Source: Gammaproteobacteria bacterium
Lineage (GTDB): Bacteria > Pseudomonadota > Gammaproteobacteria > SZUA-229
NCBI GenBank assembly: GCA_011321985.1
Contig: DROB01000360.1
Span: 1-9,326 of the forward strand
Reading direction: 5' to 3'
DNA: 9,326 nt
How positions within the stretch are numbered: position 1 is the stretch's first letter; each line of letters opens with the position of its first letter. The translations under genes and the position numbers were made by a program. The notes beneath the pieces are model-generated. The model made no database searches and was not told where the DNA came from. It worked only from the letters and a program-made list of their open reading frames with translations. Positions 1 to 5,171 of this stretch are shown here, piece after piece.

Positions 1-1857
1 GAGCGTCTGGAGTACATCATGAAATTGATCGACGGCGAGATCGATATGCTGCAGATCGAGAAACGTATCCGTGGCCGTGTGAAACAGCAGATGGAAAAAA
101 GCCAGCGTGAGTATTACCTGAATGAACAGATGAAAGCCATTCAGAAAGAGCTGGGTGACATGGAAGACACGCCTAATGAAGTGGAAGAGCTGGAACAAAA
201 GATTGAAAAATCAGGCATGAGTAAAGAGGCCAGAAAAAAAGCGGACAGTGAGCTGGGTAAATTGAAGATGATGTCTCCGATGTCCGCTGAAGCGACAGTG
301 GTGCGAAATTACATTGACTGGCTGGTCGATTGTCCCTGGAAAAAACGATCTAAAATCCGTAACGATCTAAGTGGTGCTGAAGATGTTCTGAATGAGGATC
401 ACTATGGTCTGGATAAAGTAAAAGAGCGCATCCTGGAATACCTTGCTGTTCAGCAGCGAGTGAAAAAATTGAAAGGCCCAATATTATGTCTGGTCGGACC
501 ACCGGGGGTGGGTAAAACATCACTCGGGCGCTCCATCGCGAGGGCGACCAACCGCAAATATACGCGTATGGCGTTGGGTGGTGTACGTGATGAATCAGAG
601 ATTCGAGGTCATCGTCGTACTTACATCGGCTCTTTACCGGGCAAGATTATCCAGAATCTGAGCAAGGTAGGTACGCGTAATCCATTATTCCTGCTCGATG
701 AGATCGATAAAATGGCGGCTGATTTCCGGGGGGATCCGGCATCGGCTCTTCTGGAGGTGTTAGATCCTGAGCAGAATCATACTTTTGCTGACCATTATCT
801 GGAAGTGGACTTCGACCTGTCGGATGTCATGTTTGTCGCCACTGCGAACAGCATGAATATTCCGGGTCCATTGCTGGATCGCATGGAAGTGATTCGTCTG
901 CCCGGTTATACAGAAGACGAGAAAGTCGAAATCGCAAAAGCCTACCTGCTACCTAAGCAGATGAAAAATAATGGTCTAAAAGACGGCGAACTGCAGATCA
1001 GTGATGCTGCTTTGCGTGATGTCGTCCGATTCTATACGCGTGAAGCGGGTGTACGGAGCATCGAGCGTGAGATCGCTAAAATCTGTCGTAAAGTCGTTAA
1101 AGAAGTGTTACTCGTTAAAGGGAAAGAGGGTAAAACGACAAAAGTTACACCTAAGACACTGGAAAAATACCTTGGTGTTAAGCGCTTCCGTTATGGCAGG
1201 GCTGAAGATAACGATCAGATCGGACAGGTTAATGGTCTGGCATGGACGGAGGTCGGTGGCGAGTTACTCACCATTGAGTCTGCAGTGATGCCGGGTAAGG
1301 GCAAGCTCTCCTATACGGGCCAGTTAGGCGATGTCATGCAGGAATCTATACAGGCTGCGATGACGGTCATCCGGAGTCGGGCAGCGGCCCTGGGTTTAAA
1401 ACCGGATTTTCAGGATAATATCGATATTCACGTGCATGTTCCGGAAGGTGCGACACCTAAGGATGGGCCCAGTGCAGGTGTTGGTATGTGTACCGCGCTG
1501 GCTTCATCTATAACGAAAAAAGCTGTCAATGCTAATGTCGCCATGACGGGTGAAATTACGCTCCGAGGTGAAGTATTGCCGATCGGAGGGTTGAAAGAAA
1601 AATTGCTTGCAGCTCACCGTGCCGGAATCGAAACAGTGCTTATCCCTCATGAGAACGAAAAAGATCTGGTCGAAATACCTAAAAATATATTAAGTAAACT
1701 CGACGTGAAACCGGTTCGTTGGATTGATGAAGTGCTGGAGCTGGCACTAACTGAGATGCCTGAACCTCTTAAAGATGCAGAGGCACTGGTGAAGTCAGGC
1801 AGTAAATCCGCGCGGGCCTCGAAAAGCAAAAAATCTGAAACAACGATGCGTCATTAG
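1..1857 (+). CDS. lon: ATP-dependent protease La (Lon, LonA class), 5'-truncated by window edge
   Basis: Lon is a cytoplasmic homohexameric AAA+ serine protease that unfolds and degrades damaged and short-lived regulatory proteins. The frame is open from base 1: six codons (ERLEYI) precede the first ATG at 19 and match the family, so that ATG is internal. By comparison with E. coli Lon (784 aa, catalytic Ser679), about 190 N-terminal residues lie outside the window. Counting from the ATG at 19: a charged helical segment typical of the Lon N-terminal coiled coil (about 10-50), Walker A GPPGVGKT (160-167), Walker B LFLLDEID (223-230), an arginine-rich GHRRTYIG segment (197-204), and the C-terminal protease domain (about 395-575) with catalytic Ser485 in DGPSAG (codon 1471-1473) and Lys528 in GGLKEKLL, 43 residues apart as in E. 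coli. The C terminus carries a Ser/Lys-rich tail (about 585-612) that is longer than I recall for E. coli. It ends at TAG 1855-1857, ahead of a strong terminator. Identification is very secure. Confidence 0.98.
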   Translation, partial: ERLEYIMKLIDGEIDMLQIEKRIRGRVKQQMEKSQREYYLNEQMKAIQKELGDMEDTPNEVEELEQKIEKSGMSKEARKKADSELGKLKMMSPMSAEATVVRNYIDWLVDCPWKKRSKIRNDLSGAEDVLNEDHYGLDKVKERILEYLAVQQRVKKLKGPILCLVGPPGVGKTSLGRSIARATNRKYTRMALGGVRDESEIRGHRRTYIGSLPGKIIQNLSKVGTRNPLFLLDEIDKMAADFRGDPASALLEVLDPEQNHTFADHYLEVDFDLSDVMFVATANSMNIPGPLLDRMEVIRLPGYTEDEKVEIAKAYLLPKQMKNNGLKDGELQISDAALRDVVRFYTREAGVRSIEREIAKICRKVVKEVLLVKGKEGKTTKVTPKTLEKYLGVKRFRYGRAEDNDQIGQVNGLAWTEVGGELLTIESAVMPGKGKLSYTGQLGDVMQESIQAAMTVIRSRAAALGLKPDFQDNIDIHVHVPEGATPKDGPSAGVGMCTALASSITKKAVNANVAMTGEITLRGEVLPIGGLKEKLLAAHRAGIETVLIPHENEKDLVEIPKNILSKLDVKPVRWIDEVLELALTEMPEPLKDAEALVKSGSKSARASKSKKSETTMRH

Positions 1858-1972
1858 CCAGAGTTTATGATACTTGTTCAGAGGCACTCTGGAATCGCTT
1901 TAAATGTATAAGGAGTCCCAGGACTTGTTTTACGGGCTTCCTAGTTAAAGTAGAACATGTGAAAGTAATAAT

Positions 1973-2007
1973 AAGCCAATACATTTACTCAATGTATTGG
2001 CTTTTTT
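1973..2007 (+). terminator. Rho-independent terminator after lon
   Basis: A perfect 13-bp inverted repeat (1973-1985 with 1991-2003, core AGCCAATACAT/ATGTATTGGCT) encloses a 5-nt loop TACTC and runs directly into a T tract (2002-2007). It lies 116 bases after the lon stop, with no gene between, so it should end lon transcription and insulate hupB. The left arm is preceded by only two A residues, so it looks mainly one-directional. Confidence 0.9.
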
Positions 2008-2155
2008 ATGTGTCTGGATAGATGAGCAGATAAGCGTCTGTGTTTTTTCTGTGCCGCCACGATTTCGGGTGGAGATATTCAGTCGGGAGTCGGGAGAGGC
2101 TACGTGTCAGCTGGTAAAAAAACATTAAAACACCAGTGTTTATGCCCGTTTGGCG

Positions 2156-2184
2156 TTGACACACCGGGTAACTCAATGTATAAA
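2156..2184 (+). promoter_or_regulatory. Sigma70 promoter for hupB
   Basis: TTGACA (2156-2161) is a perfect -35 box. A 17-bp spacer follows, then TATAAA (2179-2184), a 5/6 match to the -10 consensus. Transcription would start near 2191, giving a leader of about 120 nt before the hupB ATG. Because no terminator or second promoter is visible between hupB and the two tRNA genes, this promoter may also drive the tRNAs. Confidence 0.8.
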
Positions 2185-2198
2185 TCTCCGCTGGGAAA

Positions 2199-2277
2199 AA
2201 CTTTGCTAGTCAGCTTCGATGTGTTCCTGTAGTCTAATGCAGGAATTAAAACTAGAATAATAATTTCTACCAAAGTT
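2199..2277 (+). promoter_or_regulatory. Foldable 5' leader of hupB
   Basis: Three nested complementary segments lie between the promoter and the ribosome binding site: AACTTTG (2199-2205) with CAAAGTT (2271-2277), CTAGT (2206-2210) with ACTAG (2251-2255), and TTCCTG (2224-2229) with CAGGAA (2240-2245). They could form one elongated hairpin with internal loops, leaving the ribosome binding site (GGGA, 2302-2305) single-stranded. I do not recognise a riboswitch class, so any regulatory role is inference. Confidence 0.4.
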
Positions 2278-2312
2278 GTCTTTATAACATCACCTAATCA
2301 TGGGAAAAATCA

Positions 2313-2585
2313 ATGAATAAAACAGAACTTACAGATGCTGTTGCGGACGCAACTGATTTAACTAAAGCGGACGCTGCTCGTGCAGTTGAAGCTGTGCTTG
2401 GTACGATAACAAAAACACTTGCAAGTGGTGACCAGGTGGGTATCGTTGGTTTCGGTACATTTCTGGTACGTGACCGTGCAGCACGTACGGGCCGTAATCC
2501 ACAGACAGGTGCGGAGATACAAATTGCGGCGGCAAAAGTACCGGCATTTAAGCCTGGTAAAGCCTTAAAAGATGCAGTAAACTAG
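2313..2585 (+). CDS. hupB: DNA-binding protein HU, beta type
   Basis: This 90-residue protein has the usual length and layout of HU: a helical dimerisation half beginning MNKTELTDAVA, the signature segment around GFGTFLVRDRAARTGRNPQTGAEI (about residues 46-69) that forms the DNA-embracing beta arm with the conserved RNPQTG tip, and the closing PAFKPGKALKDAVN. HU dimers bend and wrap DNA non-specifically in the nucleoid. The start is supported by GGGA at 2302-2305, 7 nt before the ATG. The position between lon and ppiD is the classic site of hupB rather than hupA. It has its own near-consensus promoter. Downstream, two tRNA genes follow after 41 bases without a terminator, which suggests a mixed mRNA-tRNA transcript. 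Confidence 0.97.
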   Translation: MNKTELTDAVADATDLTKADAARAVEAVLGTITKTLASGDQVGIVGFGTFLVRDRAARTGRNPQTGAEIQIAAAKVPAFKPGKALKDAVN

Positions 2586-2594
2586 CGCGCCTTT

Positions 2595-2614
2595 CCCGGG
2601 CTTGATAGACCGGG
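2595..2614 (+). other. Short hairpin between hupB and tRNA-Val
   Basis: CCCGG (2595-2599) can pair with CCGGG (2610-2614) across a 10-nt loop. No T tract follows, so it is not an intrinsic terminator. Sitting 12 bases before the mature tRNA-Val 5' end, it could protect the hupB mRNA 3' end after tRNA processing (inference). Confidence 0.35.
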
Positions 2615-2626
2615 GTTACCAGGTAA

Positions 2627-2702
2627 GGGTGCTTAGCTCAGCTGGTAGAGCGTCGCCCTTACAAGGCGAATGTCGGGGGTTCGACTCCCTCAGCACCCAC
2701 CA
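2627..2702 (+). tRNA. tRNA-Val (anticodon UAC)
   Basis: A 76-nt cloverleaf: acceptor stem GGGTGCT (2627-2633) with AGCACCC (2692-2698), discriminator A2699 and genomically encoded CCA (2700-2702). The anticodon stem TCGCC/GGCGA (2653-2657/2665-2669) holds the 7-nt loop CTTACAA with anticodon TAC at 2660-2662, which reads GUA and, when modified, other valine codons. The D arm (AGCTCAGCTGGTAGAGC) and the T arm (GGGGG TTCGACT CCCTC) are standard. It is separated from tRNA-Asp by five bases, so the pair is certainly one transcript. Confidence 0.97.
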
Positions 2703-2707
2703 TGTAC

Positions 2708-2784
2708 GGACCGGTAGTTCAGCTGGTTAGAATGCCGGCCTGTCACGCCGGAGGTCGCGGGTTCGAATCCCGTCCGGTCCGCCA
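2708..2784 (+). tRNA. tRNA-Asp (anticodon GUC)
   Basis: A 77-nt cloverleaf: acceptor GGACCGG (2708-2714) with CCGGTCC (2774-2780), discriminator G2781 and encoded CCA (2782-2784). The anticodon stem CCGGC/GCCGG (2735-2739/2747-2751) holds loop CTGTCAC with anticodon GTC at 2742-2744. The T arm is CGCGG GTTCGAA TCCCG. The sequence is close to E. coli tRNA-Asp. Its last 19 nt (2766-2784) are copied exactly 168 bp downstream as part of a 68-bp direct repeat. Confidence 0.97.
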
Positions 2785-2833
2785 ATTTTAAGATCATTAG
2801 AAATGACAATCATGGCAATGCGTATGATGCCAG
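2766..2833 (+). repeat. 68-bp direct repeat, copy 1 (tRNA-Asp 3' tail plus 49 bp)
   Basis: This copy consists of the final 19 nt of tRNA-Asp (AATCCCGTCCGGTCCGCCA) followed by 49 bp of downstream DNA. It matches copy 2 at 67 of 68 positions; the only difference is A2818 against G2986. Similarity stops abruptly on both sides (G2765 against T2933, and A2834 against C3002). The near identity implies a recent duplication, conversion between the copies, or selection. Confidence 0.95.
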
Positions 2834-2933
2834 AGTGAACGTGTAGACGGGGTTCGAACGGTTCGATAAATTTGTCAGGAACAAATTTAAACGAGCGCAG
2901 CGAGCCTTTGGTGAGGCACCGGATGTGCCGAAT
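2834..2933 (+). other. 100-bp hairpin-bearing spacer between the tRNA-tail repeats
   Basis: The spacer opens with a doubled TTCGA (TTCGAACGGTTCGA, 2853-2866) that resembles a tRNA T-loop sequence. It then has a 9-bp hairpin TAAATTTGT/ACAAATTTA (2867-2875 with 2881-2889, loop CAGGA) and a 5-bp hairpin GGCAC/GTGCC (2915-2919 with 2925-2929). It is not a degenerate tRNA: the 58 bases before the second 19-nt tail show no resemblance to the tRNA-Asp 5' portion. With copy 1 it forms a 168-bp unit that could be released as a small RNA. Confidence 0.5.
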
Positions 2934-3001
2934 AATCCCGTCCGGTCCGCCAATTTTAAGATCATTAGAAATGACAATCATGGCAGTGCGTATGATGCCA
3001 G
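2934..3001 (+). repeat. 68-bp direct repeat, copy 2 (detached tRNA-Asp 3' tail)
   Basis: This is the second copy, offset 168 bp from the first. It carries a complete tRNA-Asp 3' end with CCA (2934-2952) but no 5' half, so it cannot form a tRNA by itself. After 3001 the sequence no longer resembles the spacer, so the array amounts to about 1.4 units. The copy ends inside the palindrome GCCAGCGCTGGC (2997-3008). Confidence 0.95.
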
Positions 3002-3026
3002 CGCTGGCTTTATGCGATGCACCTGC

Positions 3027-3056
3027 TCAGACCTGCGTACAAAGCTCTGATTTTTT
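3027..3056 (+). terminator. Possible intrinsic terminator of the tRNA transcript
   Basis: TCAGA (3027-3031) pairs with TCTGA (3046-3050), and an inner GC/GC pairing extends the stem past a 3-nt bulge. A run of six T (3051-3056) follows immediately. The stem is short and weak, but the position after the last repeat copy and before the ppiD promoter region fits the end of the hupB-tRNA-repeat transcript. Confidence 0.45.
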
Positions 3057-3127
3057 CTCTCCTCCTGATTATACGCTCTGGTTATATGCTGATTAGAACA
3101 ATAGCATGCAAAATTCGGCGTATTAGG

Positions 3128-3133
3128 TATAAT
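3128..3133 (+). promoter_or_regulatory. Candidate -10 box of a ppiD promoter
   Basis: A perfect TATAAT lies 91 bases before the ppiD ATG in AT-rich DNA. No good -35 box sits at 16-18 bp spacing (the 17-bp position reads CATGCA), so the promoter is only a candidate. Confidence 0.4.
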
Positions 3134-3223
3134 TCTGCAAACAATTCTCGTATTAAACTATCATATTAAATTTAAGTGACCGATCAATGTGCTATCGGGT
3201 TAATTTCAGGACAGTAGAAAACT

Positions 3224-5122
3224 ATGTTACAGGCTATTAATGATCGTATCAAAGGTTGGTTAGGTATTGCCGTTGTCGTTTTGATCGGATTGCCATTCGC
3301 ACTGTGGGGCATCCAGTCCTACTTTGATGACTCCGGTCCACGGTATGCGGCAAAAGTGAATAATCAGGAAATCTCGGCGAATGAATATGAACGTTCGGTG
3401 TCACTGCAACGTCAGGCACTGTTACGGCAATACGGTGGGCAGCTTCCGATCGAGGAAAAAGATTTACGTGAACGCACTCTGACACAACTGATAAATCAGC
3501 GTCTGTTGGAGGGTGTTACATTCGATGATGGCTACAGGATTTCAGATACTGTTCTGTCTGGAAAAATAAAACAGATGTTTACGGTCGATGGTGCGTTTGA
3601 CCGGTTACGTTTCGAATCGAGTGTGGCAGCCATGAACATGAGTGTGTCGATGTATGAGCAGGCTTTGAGAAATGAACTTAGAACGAAACAGATGCAGTCG
3701 GCGATCGTCAGTTCATCTTTTATGACCAGGGAAGAAGCGAATAAACTGGCTGCACTGGATGAGCAAACTCGCGATATCACCGTGTTGACATTTAATATCG
3801 AACATTTTTCTACAGCAAAAAAACCGAGCGAAGAAGAGATCAAACAATACTATGAGGAAAATGTTTCACGCTTCATGATGCCAGAGACGGTAAAAGTTGA
3901 TTATGTGGAAATAAAATCGGAGGATCTGTCTGCCGGTCTCGAAGTGGATGAATTGCAGATCAAAAAGATGTATGAAGATTATGTAGCCAGTATCCGTGGT
4001 CGAGAAGAACGTAAGGCCAGACATATCCTGCTGACTGTCGCAGCCGATGCAGGGGAAGAAGTCAAAGTGGCGGCCAGGGAAAAAATTGAAGCGCTTAAAA
4101 AAGAGCTTGATGGAGGAGCTGATTTTTCTGAGCTGGCAAAAGCAAACTCTCAGGATCCAGGGTCAGCCACTAATGGTGGTGATCTTGGTTGGGTCGCATC
4201 AGGAGAGATGGTTAAACCTTTTGAACAGGCGTTGTTTGATCTGAAAAAAGGCGCAATCAGTGATGTGGTGCAATCCCAGTTTGGCTTTCATATAATAAAG
4301 CTCGACGATATAAGAAGTGAACCTGTCGAATCATTAGAAAGTAAACGCCCCGGCCTTGAGGAAGAGTTGAAAGCGGATACGGTGGCATCCATGTTCTATG
4401 ACATAAGTGAGCGACTGGCATCAACAGCGTATGAAAATCCGGATAGTCTGGATACGGTCGTCGAAGAACTGGGGCTGACGATCAATACGAGTAAATTTTT
4501 TACCCGAGCAAAAGGTGAAGGTATAGCTGCAAGTGAAAGTGTAAGAGATGCCGCATTCTCGCCCCTGGTTTTAGAGCAGGGAGCAAACAGTGATATAGTC
4601 GAGATCAGTCCAGAGCATGTCATCGTTTTGCGATTGAATGAGCGGATACCATCGAAAGCGGTACCACTCGAACTGGTCAAATCCAAAATAGAGAACATTC
4701 TTAAAGTAAAGAATGGACATGAGCAGACTAAAGCCGCTGCCCTGGAAGTGAAATCCAGAATCGAAGCGGGTGAAGCCATAGACAGCTTGAAGGCAGAGGG
4801 TATAACCGTTGATGTCATCACTTCTCTGGGGCGTAAAGACAAGTCTAAAGTCAGTGATCCTTCGATCCTGCACGATGCTTTTGATATTACTCTGGGAGAG
4901 GGTACCGGACCTACGGTCAGAGAAGTTGACCTGATAACAGGTGATGTTGCACTGGTGGTATTAGATAAAGTGAATGTCGTTGAGGATATCTCACAGGATG
5001 AGCTGGACCTGGTCAAGAATGCGTTTTTACGTGAAAATGCTGTTCGGGCTTTCTCTAACGCATTATCATCAATGAAAGAAAACGCTGACATCGAAAAAAA
5101 TACGCGTATCATAAACCGGTAG
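3224..5122 (+). CDS. ppiD: Membrane-anchored periplasmic foldase PpiD (SurA_N-like plus parvulin)
   Basis: A 632-residue protein with PpiD architecture: a short cytoplasmic N terminus, one membrane anchor (about 12-32), a SurA-like N-terminal chaperone region beginning YAAKVNNQEIS (41-51), a parvulin/rotamase domain (about 262-364) and a long C-terminal helical part. PpiD sits at the periplasmic exit of the Sec translocon and helps newly exported proteins fold. The parvulin domain keeps RHIL (His267), GGDLGW (318-323), Met329, Phe333 and FGFHIIKL (His356), the residues that line active parvulin sites. As I recall it, E. coli PpiD has lost the equivalent histidines and shows no prolyl isomerase activity. 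AGGA at 3208-3211, 12 nt before the ATG, is a somewhat distant ribosome binding site, but the start gives the expected N-terminal anchor. Gene order after hupB supports the call. Confidence 0.95.
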   Translation: MLQAINDRIKGWLGIAVVVLIGLPFALWGIQSYFDDSGPRYAAKVNNQEISANEYERSVSLQRQALLRQYGGQLPIEEKDLRERTLTQLINQRLLEGVTFDDGYRISDTVLSGKIKQMFTVDGAFDRLRFESSVAAMNMSVSMYEQALRNELRTKQMQSAIVSSSFMTREEANKLAALDEQTRDITVLTFNIEHFSTAKKPSEEEIKQYYEENVSRFMMPETVKVDYVEIKSEDLSAGLEVDELQIKKMYEDYVASIRGREERKARHILLTVAADAGEEVKVAAREKIEALKKELDGGADFSELAKANSQDPGSATNGGDLGWVASGEMVKPFEQALFDLKKGAISDVVQSQFGFHIIKLDDIRSEPVESLESKRPGLEEELKADTVASMFYDISERLASTAYENPDSLDTVVEELGLTINTSKFFTRAKGEGIAASESVRDAAFSPLVLEQGANSDIVEISPEHVIVLRLNERIPSKAVPLELVKSKIENILKVKNGHEQTKAAALEVKSRIEAGEAIDSLKAEGITVDVITSLGRKDKSKVSDPSILHDAFDITLGEGTGPTVREVDLITGDVALVVLDKVNVVEDISQDELDLVKNAFLRENAVRAFSNALSSMKENADIEKNTRIINR

Positions 5123-5133
5123 ATATTTTTTAT

Positions 5134-5148
5134 TCACAGGGACTGTGA
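5134..5148 (+). other. Hairpin between ppiD and the symporter gene
   Basis: TCACAG (5134-5139) and CTGTGA (5143-5148) form a perfect 6-bp stem with a GGA loop, 11 bases after the ppiD stop. T residues lie before it, not after, so it is not an intrinsic terminator. The two genes could be co-transcribed across this 49-bp gap. Confidence 0.4.
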
Positions 5149-5171
5149 GATAACAGGGGCAGAGAGGGTAG

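Larger units (their letters stand above)
1858..2312. other. lon-hupB intergenic region (455 bp)
   Basis: I see no gene here. In order it holds: a loose CCAGAG/CTCTGG inverted repeat (1858-1863 with 1887-1892); the lon terminator (1973-2007); a 7-bp tandem TCGGGAG doublet near 2082-2095; an inverted repeat AAACAC-CA-GTGTTT (2128-2141) just upstream of the hupB -35 box; the promoter (2156-2184); and a foldable hupB leader (about 2191-2312). Confidence 0.6.
2785..3223. other. tRNA-Asp to ppiD intergenic region (439 bp)
   Basis: I find no credible protein gene here. It contains most of the tRNA-tail repeat array (to 3001), the GCCAGCGCTGGC palindrome (2997-3008), a possible terminator (3027-3056), an AT-rich stretch with a TATAAT box (3128-3133), and a CCGAT/ATCGG hairpin (3180-3184 with 3194-3198) in the presumed ppiD leader. 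Confidence 0.6.

Noticed and set aside
1916..1940. Possible early terminator (AGTC-CCAG-GACT hairpin then TTTT) after lon
   Set aside because: The stem is only four base pairs with a short, interrupted T run; the 1973-2007 terminator is far stronger.
2876..2952. Second, degenerate tRNA-Asp gene ending at the repeated CCA
   Set aside because: Only the last 19 nt match. The preceding 58 nt show no acceptor 5' strand, D arm or anticodon arm.
2727..2981. 84-residue open frame on the minus strand, antisense to tRNA-Asp and the repeat
   Set aside because: It contains GGPDGIRTRDLRRDRPAF, the well-known spurious peptide obtained by translating the complement of tRNA-Asp, and its internal duplication is just the DNA repeat. 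No ribosome site or family resemblance.
2872..3096. 74-residue open frame on the plus strand after tRNA-Asp
   Set aside because: It runs through the second tRNA tail and the candidate terminator, has no ribosome site and matches no family I know. A Tpr-like small protein, as described for tyrT, was considered, but the sequence is not strongly basic.
4396..5112. 238-residue open frame on the minus strand inside ppiD
   Set aside because: Ser/Thr-rich translation of the complement of a clear PpiD coding region, with no motifs; a shadow frame.
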